Below, one piece after another: positions 1-9,300 of a DNA stretch of 64,000 nucleotides. Position numbers and translations under genes: made by a program. The notes below the pieces were generated by a model. It had not been told where the DNA came from. It worked only from the letters and a program-made list of their open reading frames with translations, and searched no databases. The DNA comes from Chamaecyparis obtusa (Eukaryota > Streptophyta > Pinopsida > Cupressales > Cupressaceae): NCBI GenBank assembly GCA_027943335.1, contig BSBK01000963.1, positions 1,659,001 to 1,723,000 of the forward strand. Direction: 5' to 3'. The stretch's first letter is position 1. Each line of letters starts with the position of its first letter.

Positions 1-1114
1 GGATTGGAAAACGATGCTTGAGAATACCAAATGTATGTTCTACTAAGTTTCTAAGAGAGGAGTGTTGGTGGTTGAAAATCTCTTGTCGAGAGTTTATTGG
101 ATTCTCTCTTGAAAACTCCTTCAGGTGGTAGCGTGTACACCGATAAGGAGCAAGAAATCTAGGTGCATTGGGATATCTAGCGTCCACTATAAAATATTTT
201 CCTACATAAATAAAGTATATTATTAAAACTTGAAACATTGATTGTACCCTTCAGTATATTAAACTATGATTTGGCTTACTGGGGGGAACAACAAGAGGAT
301 CTGCTCTTGACAGAGCTGAAGCTAGAACACGACTATCTGCAACAGACCCTTCCCAACCAATAAGGCAGTACTGAAACTTATAATCGAAGGAACACACACC
401 CATAACATTTTGCAACAGGTTGCCTTTTCTATCACGATATTTACCCTGCATGTTGACATCGACGATGACTGGTATATGGGTTCCATTGATAGCTCCAACA
501 CAATCCTATACGATATGATACAATCATCAATTCTACGGTCAACCAATAATATGATAAGAATTAAAATCCATACAATAAATTTGTAACAACACAAGAATTA
601 CCTTGAAGAATGGATCAAAATGTTCATTCCCACTAATTTCAGGATGAGTGTTTGGACTAGGTGGTACAAAGCAATCCTAGTGGAGTGCTAAGATAGCCCT
701 CAACACCTTGTAGAAGTATCGGCTGATTGTCTCTCCTGAGTGCTCAAAGTTGTGGGAAATCTTGTGGTTCCTCAGATTGTGGCCAAGGGTGTGGAGGAAC
801 ATCACAAGTTGTTCTTCTAACATCAAGTGTATCGTATCTGTCAAGCTTCCTTTCAGCCTTAGGATAGTAGCTAGACGAAAGAAGGCTCCCCTACTCATGT
901 GAATCTAATCATGACAATCCACATCGTTGGAATGAATAACCATTCTATAAAAAGAATTTCCTTTTCTTATTCATTTACCCATTTGTGCACTACCTTCTCG
1001 GGCTACCACTACTTTGGCTACGGCAAGACAAGCAAGAAGAGTTGTGAGAAGATGAGAATATGTGGTCTCCACAGCTACCCGTCCTAGAACGTCAATATTA
1101 TCAATAGGATCCAT
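1..1114 (-). pseudogene. PIF/Harbinger (ALP1-like) transposase pseudogene, truncated by window start
   Basis: DDE transposase of the PIF/Harbinger superfamily, which in plants also gave rise to the domesticated ALP1 protein. Three exons can be read on the minus strand. Exon 944-602 holds the N-terminal plant domain (SRGAFFRLATILRLKG ... SGETISRYFYKVLRAIL). Exon 505-280 holds DCVGAINGTHIPVIV and YRDRKGNLLQNVMGVCSFD ... GWEGSVADSRVL. Exon 201-1 holds KYFIVDARYPNAPRF and NLVEHTFGILKHRFP. Introns 601-506 and 279-202 have GT/AG ends and join in frame (FK|DCVGAI and PP|RKYF). Damage: in-frame TAG at 907-905 and at 679-677, and the first catalytic Asp of the GAIDGTHI motif is Asn. The second Asp (IVDARY) and the Glu (LVEHTFG) remain. 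A possible 5' exon starts with ATG at 1114, but its junction does not read cleanly. Family assignment is firm; the pseudogene call rests on the stops. Confidence 0.88.
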
Positions 1115-1904
1115 CAATGGTCTGAAATGTGGACAAACACAATGATTTGAGTGAGGAGATATCCAGTATGAAGCACAAAGATAAAGTGTATAGTAGTACA
1201 TAATCACAAAGATATGCATTCATCCATCACATAAAGCACATAGTGTTACATATAATTGCATCTATTTTATTTACTAGAATCTAAATATACAAGTATCCAA
1301 ATTCTATGACAAAAAACTATAGAAGATAAGATAGTAAAATTGCAGCAGGAGAGGGAAAATATCAAAGCTGAGACTGACCGGTTGAAGCCACAGCTTGAAA
1401 AGGTAGAAATCCACAATACCTTAGTCTGAGCTTTGAATGTCTCAAACATTAGCAACATGTGGTTCCAATCATTCAATCTTTTATTAGTTGAGCATAAGAT
1501 GTGCTTAAAGATATTTAGTTAAGGGGTGTGTATGCTCTGTAAAACATCCTACTACTTGTTAAAGTATTTATTAGTATCCCATATGCAAGGGACTGTAGCA
1601 GTTGCCTATGGCAAAACCCTATATTTTGCAATGCTTCTCATTAGGAAAGACATCTTATAATATTTGTGATTAGATTGTATGCTCTATTTGGAGATTGCCC
1701 CTTGAAGTAATGTTGTAGAGATAACAAAGTATTTATGTTTCTCTCATATATTGTATTTAGAATATTTTGAAGGGCACATCCCTTCCCGTGAAGAAAAACA
1801 TAACAATGAACGATGTGTTGTAGAACACTTGCCACAACGTTGTTCTTATCCATACAGATTTGGCAACCAAGACAATCAAAGTTTTTTGCAATGATCAAGA
1901 CAGC
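1115..1904. other. No gene recognised
   Basis: AT-rich sequence upstream of the Harbinger pseudogene. Only short open frames without familiar motifs occur on either strand. It could be the 5' part of the Harbinger element, but no terminal inverted repeat was found. Confidence 0.5.
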
Positions 1905-1981
1905 AGAATTGAGTATTATCTGGTTCATAATAAATAATAACATAGTTATTATTTATTATGAACTAGATAATACTCAATTCT
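1905..1981. repeat. Near-perfect inverted repeat (hairpin), 37-nt arms
   Basis: Arms 1905-1941 and 1945-1981 are reverse complements with a single difference, which would be a G-U pair in RNA, separated by a 3-nt loop. The stem is almost purely A/T with the motif GAGTATTATCTGG in the left arm. The 11-mer AATGATCAAGA lies just upstream (1890-1900) and again at 2030-2040, so the hairpin sits between short direct repeats. It could be a tiny fold-back insertion or a small-RNA precursor; the sequence alone does not decide. Confidence 0.85.
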
Positions 1982-2029
1982 ATTGTCCATTTATAAAGAT
2001 GATGCCATGGATGTATTCTATTTGGGGCA

Positions 2030-2330
2030 AATGATCAAGAGAGAGAAGTGTTGCATCTGCTAAGGGCACAGGAGCCTGACCATAGATATGCCTCGGTAAG
2101 GGCTAAGTCTGTTACATAGAAGGCATCTCATAAGGAGAATGAGCCTAAAGAATCAGAGCCATAGCAAACCACAGAGCAACCCACAGAAGATGGTGACAAT
2201 TTGGAGGACAACAACAACATTCTTGCAGCTTCATGGAGAGCACCACTATATTACCCCATTCAAAGCTTGGAGTGTTATCTACATAGCAAATTAGTATGTT
2301 GGTAGATAGTAGGGCCACCCACAATTCCAT
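2030..2330 (+). pseudogene. Degenerate reading frame containing copy 1 of a dispersed repeat
   Basis: Read from about 2034, one plus-strand frame gives a coherent hydrophilic protein with only two stops, with segments such as HLLRAQEPDHRYASVRAK, KENEPKESEP and EDGDNLEDNNNILAASW. Bases 2122-2267 recur at 3951-4085. The second copy lacks 12 nt, a length that keeps frame, as expected for a former coding sequence. I do not recognise the protein; the acidic, Asn/Glu-rich character resembles a linker in a transposon protein. Confidence 0.45.
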
Positions 2331-2555
2331 TGTTAAATGATTAGTGACCTAGAGATGGTTAAGGGGCCTTTAGAGGATTTTGGAGGTTCCAATGTTATTG
2401 TATGAAACAAATTCACCATTCAAGCACAAACATGTGACAACTAAAACTAGCCCTAGTTAATTATGTGGTATGTGATGATTTTAAATTATCTTCTCAAGAT
2501 TTATTATGATCATTGCCAACACCACATGCTTTCATCCAACTAATTTGGCTACCTA
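2331..2555. other. No gene recognised
   Basis: AT-rich spacer without recognisable motifs. Confidence 0.4.
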
Positions 2556-2867
2556 TCACATTATAAATGCTCTATTAGATTCCTTTGGCAATGTTGATTC
2601 AATCACTACTGAGATTATGTCATCATTTGCATCAAGTTGTGTAAGCATTATCCTAATTAGTGACTGGATAAATGATTCACAATACTCATGCTTAGCCATC
2701 TCTTCACCTAAACATGCAGACAACAAGAGTGTTGATCTATCTCTTGTTGCATGTGGAGTGTTGTGTGCTCCCTCACTTCCAAGCTCTTGACCATTAAGAA
2801 TAAAAACTTGCAAATCCTCCTTCCCTTGAAGTCTTTTTCCTTGGGTCCGCAAATGAGTAATTTTCAA
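2556..2867 (-). CDS. Hypothetical fragment, 103 codons
   Basis: Uninterrupted frame with a plausible composition (charged N-terminal part LRTQGKRLQGKEDLQ, later EYCESFIQSLIRIMLTQLD and a C-terminal ESTLPKESNRAFIM). No family is recognised. No neighbouring exon or signal supports a gene model. It may be a piece of a transposon protein or chance; the frame on the opposite strand over the same bases is also open, which weakens the case. Confidence 0.25.
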   Translation of the reverse strand: MKITHLRTQGKRLQGKEDLQVFILNGQELGSEGAHNTPHATRDRSTLLLSACLGEEMAKHEYCESFIQSLIRIMLTQLDANDDIISVVIESTLPKESNRAFIM

Positions 2868-2937
2868 ATGTGAAGAAGGGGCACGAAGGGGAGAGTGATA
2901 AAGGATAGTCGATTACCAATAAATGGTTAATCCATAG

Positions 2938-3210
2938 AGTTCGCCACTTATTGCCTATGAGAAACCCCCTTCCTGCAAACGCAATAGATTTGATACAATC
3001 GCATCGCAAACACGATACCCACCTGGGCATCAATGCATAAGGAAGGATTTTATGAAGGCCTATAAGTTATTGAGGTATATAAAACATTTGGGAAGAAGAG
3101 GAACAGTTGGCTGGAGAGGCATTGTTGCCAGAATAGAGCTATCGAACCCAGATGATTATGAGGTGGGGAGACTGCTAGGAAGCTATGGGTACATGAACAT
3201 AACCAGGTAG
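2938..3210 (+). CDS. Unidentified protein fragment, likely an exon remnant
   Basis: Open plus-strand frame of about 90 codons between stops at 2935-2937 and 3208-3210, with an internal ATG at 3052. The composition is protein-like rather than random: RFDTIASQTRYPPG, then KAYKLLRYIKHLGRRG, WRGIVARIELSNPDDYE and GRLLGSYGYMNITR. Basic and aromatic residues dominate. The final codons overlap a possible splice donor (AG|GTAGCA). I cannot name the family. It may come from a captured host gene or from a transposon. Confidence 0.45.
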   Translation, partial: SSPLIAYEKPPSCKRNRFDTIASQTRYPPGHQCIRKDFMKAYKLLRYIKHLGRRGTVGWRGIVARIELSNPDDYEVGRLLGSYGYMNITR

Positions 3211-3278
3211 CAAAGAACTTTAGCTACTTGTATATGTTAAATTGGCATTTAAAACTATAAATTCATAAAACATGCACC

Positions 3279-3488
3279 CTAATTCCTTGTATTCCTGAGG
3301 TCTAGTGTTATTCTTTTGAACTTCACACCATCGTTTTGTATATTGGGCCAATATACATAGCTTTGGAGATTGACATTGCTCTTTCTTCCATGAAACTGGC
3401 TTACAAATTTCAAAATATGTGCTTCTCTCATCAAATGAGACCTACCAGTGCCTTTGGGAGTGCATTTTAAGGAATACTTAGAGGGCAA
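3279..3488 (-). pseudogene. Ty3/gypsy integrase N-terminal (zinc-binding) fragment
   Basis: The translation contains LMREAHILKFVSQFHG followed by NLQSYVYWPNIQND. This matches the shape of the HHCC region of plant gypsy integrases, where EAH...H.G..KT...L....YWP.M is typical. The Cys pair that should follow is not readable and no adjoining polyprotein is present, so it is an isolated scrap. Confidence 0.6.
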
Positions 3489-3950
3489 GTGTTAAAGAAT
3501 GGGAATGGCAGTTGGTAAAGAACATCTGGAGAAGCCACCCAATGGGGATTTGAATACCATAATTTCTCAAAATATAGCAGCCATGCCTAGGCCTCTAAGC
3601 ATAATGGATCTAGCTCTACCAGTTTGATTTGAGCATATGGAAAAAGGTGCTCGAAAGAAAAACTATTCGCCCAAATTTTTAAAAAAATAGTAACATCTTA
3701 TTTTCTTTGTAAAAAATGCAATGAAACATTACAAATGCGTTTTGTTTTCTGATCAGACATGGTCTTGAAAAAGAAAGCAAATAAAAACAGTCTTCCTTCA
3801 GTAGGCAGGGGTAACAAACAAACAATAATTAGCAACATGAGATCATATTACTTATGCGGTTGGATTTAACTGCATGGGACCAAGAACAAGTTGTTTGGAA
3901 AAAGATAATTTGGGTATTTCAGTCAATATTAATGTATGCAAATAAAATTG
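3489..3950. other. No gene recognised
   Basis: AT-rich sequence with short A-runs; nothing recognisable. Confidence 0.4.
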
Positions 3951-4085
3951 ATGGCATCTCATGAGGAGAATGAACCTAAAGAATTAGAGCCCTAGCAAAC
4001 CACAAAAGATGGTGACAATTTGGAGGACAACAGTAGCATTCTTGCAGCTTTATGAAGAACACCATTATATTACCCCATTCAAAGC
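3951..4085 (+). repeat. Copy 2 of the 2122-2267 dispersed repeat
   Basis: Same orientation as copy 1, about 1.83 kb away. Both copies run from GGCATCTCAT to CCCCATTCAAAGC, with scattered substitutions and a 12-nt deletion here. The flanks differ completely, so this is a bounded repeat and not a long duplication. Confidence 0.8.
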
Positions 4086-4176
4086 AAATATTTTCCAAAA
4101 AAATCAAACCCTCAAGCCATATACAGGAGCCACGACTTGAACCAAATAAAAGCTACAATACACAAAAGAAGTCGTC

Positions 4177-4619
4177 CTACAATACACAATGCAAACTAGA
4201 AATTAGAACTACCTGATTTGTAGAGAAGGCGAGCGCGAGAACGGTGGTTGATGACCTGATTTGCAGAGAGCGCGAGAACGGTGGAAACCCAGCAAAGAGC
4301 GCAAGAACGGTGGAAACCCAGCAGAACGCAAGTGCAAAAAAATGAGGCGAAAACCCTTTTTGAAAACCCCAAAACGAATGCAGGAAGTTCACGGACCCGA
4401 CAGAAAATTCCAATTTGCTTCGATATTTTTGAAAACTGGATTTTGTTTTCGAATTCCACCTCTTCGGTAGGAAGATGGCGCCGCCCATTTTAGGGGCAAA
4501 ACTGGATTTTGAAGCCCTAACCCCGAATTGCAATATTGTGTCCCAAATGGTGGATTTGGTTAAAAAGCGGAAGTCCCGCACCCAATTCTGGTCGAATTCC
4601 ACTAACCAAACAGGGCCTT
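4177..4619. repeat. GC-richer block with a short tandem motif and a possible DNA-transposon end
   Basis: Three imperfect tandem units (4210-4327) each contain GCGAGAACGGTGG or GCAAGAACGGTGG. The block ends with AACCAAACAGGGCC at about 4603-4617, a terminus often seen in small plant hAT-like or MITE insertions. No partner inverted terminus was found on the left. A 141-codon minus-strand open frame covers the block but has no recognisable motif, and I do not call it a gene. Confidence 0.4.
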
Positions 4620-6128
4620 ACATCAGCAAAATTTGAAAAGTGGAATAAAATAAATTGATTTTTTAATTATCTTAAAATTGTTGCATACATTTTATACAAT
4701 TTATTTATTTTCCACAACACAAAATTAAATTACTATGAATTATTCAAAAACAAAAAATTAATATTTAAATATTGATAAAATAAGCGAAAAAAATTATTAA
4801 TCTTCTCAAACAAAATCCAAAATTTATTTTAATATTTTTTTAAAGAAAGGGAAACGTAGATTATGCAAGTTTTACTAAAATTAATAGGAAAACATTATTC
4901 TGGTATCCCTTACTATCTGTTCGGTACTTAAAATGAAAAACCTTAATAACGTCTTCTGAGTGCAATATATATTGGAGGTCCCATTCGAAAAATCTCGGTA
5001 CAGAGAACAAATTCCATATGCAATATACAAATCGAATTCTGATATTATAATGCTGAATGGAATCCCGGAGTCGTCTGATTTAACTTGTCATGTCTGTCTT
5101 TTACCATTACTTCAGCATCAATTCTAGCATTCAAATTGAAAAAATGAGCATCCAGTGTTCTTTCTGAAAAAAGGTAGATTTTTATGTATACCGGTGGGTT
5201 TCAAATCTTGCCAACTTTTAATATTGATAAGAATATGTCAACCATGATGCTAAGGCTTAACTAGGGAAGGGTACAGGTAACCTCTCATCTTAATTTTGTC
5301 AAAATATTTTTAAGGATATTGACAATTTTTTTTAAAAATATGTGATTTAAGAGCGTATAATTATGAAAATTGTTATAAAAATTAAAAAGTGATCATTTGA
5401 AAGTGATGTCTAATATATATATTCTATTGTCTACACAAATGATCTAATACATTTTTTTGTCAAGTAATTGTGTACTATAGATACCAATAAAGTTGTATAA
5501 TTCTTCTAATTATATACATTCTTTCTTAACTAAGTGGATACCAATAAGGGAGAACACGAGATACCACTTATGTTTCAATTATGGTTCACTCTTTGCTCAC
5601 CCTAACTCCCAAATTACTAACTAAAAGCTCATTTATTAATAAATTTCACATGTACCAAAAGCCACTCACTTGTATCTCAGTACTTGAATTTTTGAATGGT
5701 TATTGGAGGAGTTGTGCAACTTTATTGGTACCTATAGCGTGACCAATGTGACATTTGTACACAAATATGTTAATGTGCATCGTTCTACCCAAAAGCCAAA
5801 ACAATAGTTATAAGCAATTAAATTACATACAAAGATAATAACAATAACAAAAACAAAAATAGTAAAAATATGATTTAAATATGTGAAATTAGCTAAACCT
5901 TTATAAAAAATTTCAATTAACTTTTAATCAAACTGTATTAATAAACAATTATAAATCATAAACCCCACTTTAACTCAATATAAGAATAACTTTTTAATTG
6001 AAGAAAGCAAATCAGATTGCATACATAGATCATAAACAAACCTATTGATAAGAATACATATTTTAACCAAGCAAATTACATTTCATAGCCTTGATAAAAC
6101 AAGGCTAAAGAGATCCTACTACTGACTT
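4620..6128. other. AT-rich intergenic region downstream of NRT3
   Basis: Long A/T runs and short repeats; no open frame with recognisable content on either strand. Confidence 0.6.
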
Positions 6129-6134
6129 TTTATT
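6129..6134 (-). terminator. Canonical polyadenylation signal of NRT3
   Basis: AATAAA on the minus strand, 12 nt beyond the stop codon at 6149-6147. It is unusually close to the stop, so the working signal may lie further downstream. Confidence 0.4.
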
Positions 6135-6146
6135 AGCAAATCTCCA

Positions 6147-8001
6147 TCATTTCTTGGCTCTCAGTTTTTCCACAGCAAAGAAACCAAAAAGCGAAACAAC
6201 AGAAAAGGCAGAGAAGACTCCGGCAGCAATGTCCAAGGACACGTGTCTCCCCGAGATTGGCTCCACCACAAACAAATTGGTGGTCTTGTTTTTATCAGTG
6301 GTCTGACCATAAGCAACCTGAGTTCCAGACGCATCCAGTGCATAAGCCCTAACAAAGTAAGTAGCCCCCGGCACGTCTTTTTGAACCGTCCATATGACCG
6401 TGTTGTTAGAAGTAGAAGTGTAGGGCTGCTGCGTGATTTCGAATTGGCAGGTCTTGTCCTTCTTCAGGTCGTCATTTGTTTTTCTCCAGCCTCTCTCCAC
6501 TTGACTCAATGGCGCAAAGCACAGCTTCACCTTCACGCTCTTGTATGTTGAATCCACCTCCCCACCTGCCAAGGACTCGTTCAGCTTCCATGTGACCACC
6601 AGCTCATCTTCGCCCGCCCTAGCAACTGGTGAAACATATACACCAACAAAAAAAATCATAAGAGAAATGGAAATGGAAATGAATTCATTTATAGTTTACA
6701 ATATGGGCCATCTATTTTTCAGTCTAGTAACATGAGGCTACTCCATACTCAAAAGAGAGACACCTAATTGTGCTACAAACCAGAATACATATCCTACTCG
6801 TTTGAGGATTTGAACTTGTGACCTCTTTTTGGGGAGTGCAAGTTTTCTATAGGCCAATTGAAGTGTACCCATATTCGAAGAAGATATACCTAATTGTACT
6901 AGAAATAAGGCATACATACCCTATTCCTTCACCATTTGATCTTGTGACCTATTTTTCTCAAGAGCACATGTTCTCTATAAGCCAATTCGAGTGTATGCAT
7001 ACTCCATGGAGAAGTACCTAATTCTGCTACAAACTATGTGTATATACCCTTCCTTCAAGCTTTGAACTTGTGACCTCTTTTCCAAGAATACAAGTTCTCT
7101 ATCAAATAGGCCAATTCAAGTATTCTCATACTCCATAGAAAGGCACCTAATTGTGCTACAAACAAGGCATACATACCCTGCTCCCTCTAGAACTTGAACT
7201 TGTAGCCTTTTTTCTAAGAGTACAAAATCTCTATCAATAGACCAATTCAAGTGTACCCATATCCCATGAAGAGACACTTAATTATACTACAAATGAGGCA
7301 TAATCCATACTCTTTCCCTTGAGGATTTGAACTCGTGACCTCTTTTCCAAGAGTTCAAGTTCTCTATAAGCCAATTCAAGTGTACCCATTTTCTAGGAAG
7401 AGATATCTTATTGTATGCATACGAGACATACATACCCTATACCTTCATAATATGAACTTGTGATCTCCTTTTAAAGAGTGCAAGTTTTCTATAGGCAAAT
7501 TCAAGTGTACTCATACTCCACGGAAAGGCACCTAATTGCACTACAAAAGAGACATGCAAACCCTATCCTTCATGATTTGAACTTGTGCGCTCTTTTTTGA
7601 ACTTATGCCCTCTTTTCAAGAATACAAGAAGTTTTCCGTCATTAAATCAATTCAATCAGAACTTCAATACTATACTACTCAGTCCCTAACTCTCAGTCTA
7701 TAAAAGCTTGTATTCCCATATCTCATATCAGATAACAGAAAATCCTTTGTGAATGACATAATATCTCTCGTCAAACAACCCATTGTTATTACTCAAAATC
7801 CTGAAAAAAAAATGGAAACAGAGAAAGAAACAGAAAAATGTTACCGTTGGAAGCTGATGAATCCTGGCTACTGATGGCCGATGTGACCACGAGGGTTCTG
7901 GGCAGGGTAGAGAAAAGAACTCCCGCCATGGCCGAAGTAATAAAACAAGAATTGAACAGCACCCATGACAGAAACACAGACGCCCTCAATACATCCCCCA
8001 T
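6147..8001 (-). CDS. NRT3: High-affinity nitrate transporter accessory protein NRT3/NAR2
   Basis: NRT3 (NAR2) is a small membrane-anchored protein that binds NRT2 transporters at the plasma membrane and is needed for high-affinity nitrate uptake. Exon 1 is 8001-7845 and exon 2 is 6625-6147. The 1219-bp intron has donor AACG|GTAACA and acceptor TTCACCAG|TTGC, and the join gives 211 codons, the usual family size. Residues 1 to about 27 form a signal peptide (VFLSWVLFNSCFITSAMA). Then comes FSTLPRTLVVTS, the core AGEDELVVTWKLN, YKSVKVKLCFAPLSQVERGW, and the C-terminal SGRHVSLDIA plus a membrane span near 185-204 with a basic tail. Arg100 and Asp109, reported in rice NAR2.1 as needed for NRT2 binding, fall at the same numbers here. 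Asp136, reported as important in the barley protein, is also kept. ATG 8001 is the first in-frame start. No NRT2 lies in the window. Confidence 0.96.
6735..7630. repeat. Minisatellite inside the NRT3 intron, about seven units of roughly 128 bp
   Basis: Each unit repeats the same order of phrases on the plus strand: CACCTAATTGTGCTACAAA, then AGGCATACATACCCT, then TTTGAACTTGTGACCTCTTT, then CAAGTTCTCTAT and CCAATTCAAGTGTACCCAT. Units differ at many positions and by small indels, so the array is old. It makes up most of the intron. Confidence 0.9.
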
Positions 8002-8122
8002 GGTTTCAATCAGAAACAAAACTGAAGACTGAAAACGTTAATCAGAAAACACAGAGAGAGATTCCTGTAATGGATGAACTGATTCAATTGATGGGAATGA
8101 GAAGATTGACTGCCCCTCTCTC

Positions 8123-8130
8123 TATATATT
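8123..8130 (-). promoter_or_regulatory. TATA box of NRT3
   Basis: Minus-strand AATATATA about 125 nt upstream of the start codon, within a GA-rich stretch. This would place the transcription start near 8095 with a leader of about 95 nt. Position and sequence fit a plant TATA promoter; no nitrate-response element was identified by eye. Confidence 0.6.
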
Positions 8131-8159
8131 ACTCCAAAACATCAGGGGACCCGCCATTG

Positions 8160-8677
8160 TAGGATCCAAAATTTAACCAAAAACCGTTGACATTGAAGAA
8201 AAAGATAGAAATATCAGCCATGCTGAGTGTAGAATGAATAGCATTCAACACCAACAAGGGTATATTATTAAGCGTTGATGTGGGCTTTTGTCTGTCTTTT
8301 GGAGACCCAAATGGCCAAGTGGACCATTAGCTTTTGAATGATTAGAGAGGCCATTACTGTTAATTTGCAGGGTCGTCTGTGGTGTAAGTGCTTGGTTGAC
8401 CCCAACTATGGTGCTCCTTCAATTATTCGCTAGGTACAATTCCCATTTCTTTCATAGCTATGTTTGATCATTTAGATTGTAAAGGTGGATAGAATTATTC
8501 CCAACTTTTTATTTTTTCAAATGAATGGTAGTGATAATAGGTTCAATGTGGGTGTTTCTTTGATTATCCAAAAAAAAATTTATGAAGGATAGATGGTTTA
8601 TGCATATTGTAATTAAATACAAAATTATATAGGATAAGGCAATTAGTAGGTTTTAAAAAAGAATGATTAAAATAGTT
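8160..8677. other. NRT3 upstream region, no gene
   Basis: AT-rich promoter-proximal and intergenic sequence with no recognisable coding potential. Confidence 0.5.
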
Positions 8678-9300
8678 ATTTATAGTTGATTATATAATTG
8701 TTACAGAGTATCGTTTACTTTTGATTATATAATTGTTACAGGGTCTTTATCTACACTTGATTATATAATTGATTACATGAGTACAAAGCGGCGCTAATAG
8801 CAAGGATAGATAGTTTTTTTATAATTAAGTTTTTAATTATTAGTCAATAGTCTCTATATAGTGTGAAGTCTCAGTTGGAAACCAAGTTTAAGTTGATAAA
8901 TTATAATATTTTATTATAAAAAGGTGAATGTTTTTATCTTTTAAATAAAGGCTTTGTGTGTGAAAAAATAAAGGTTTGTGGCATTACACGAATCATTTAT
9001 AGTTGATTATATAATTGTTACAAAGCATTATTTACTTTTGATTATATAATTGTTACAAAGCATTTATCTACTGATTATATAATTGATTACATGAGTACAA
9101 AGCGGCGCTAATAGCAAGGATAGATGGTTTTCAATAATTAAGTTTTTAATTATTAGTCAATGGTCTCTATATAGTGTGAAGTCTCAGTTGGAAACCAAGT
9201 TTAAGTTGAGAAATTATAATATTTTATGATAAAAAGGTGAATGCTTTTATCTTTTAAATGTAGGGTTTGTGTGAGAAAAAATAAAGGTTTGTGGTATTAC
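8678..9300. repeat. Tandem duplication, two units of about 305-310 bp
   Basis: Copy 1 spans about 8678-8987 and copy 2 about 8996-9300. Both start with two or three repeats of TTGATTATATAATTG, pass through GTACAAAGCGGCGCTAATAG and GTGAAGTCTCAGTTGGAAAC, and end with AAAGGTTTGTGG(C/T)ATTAC. They differ only by scattered substitutions and a few single-base indels, so the duplication is younger than most repeats here. Confidence 0.9.

Noticed and set aside
4177..4602. 141-codon minus-strand open frame
   Set aside because: No motif; it overlaps tandem GC-rich units and a transposon-like end, so it is most likely chance.
6161..6551. Open frames in other phases over NRT3 exon 2
   Set aside because: Shadows of the NRT3 coding exon.
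8002..8019. Upstream extension of NRT3 by six codons
   Set aside because: It needs a TTG start; the ATG at 8001 gives a normal signal peptide.
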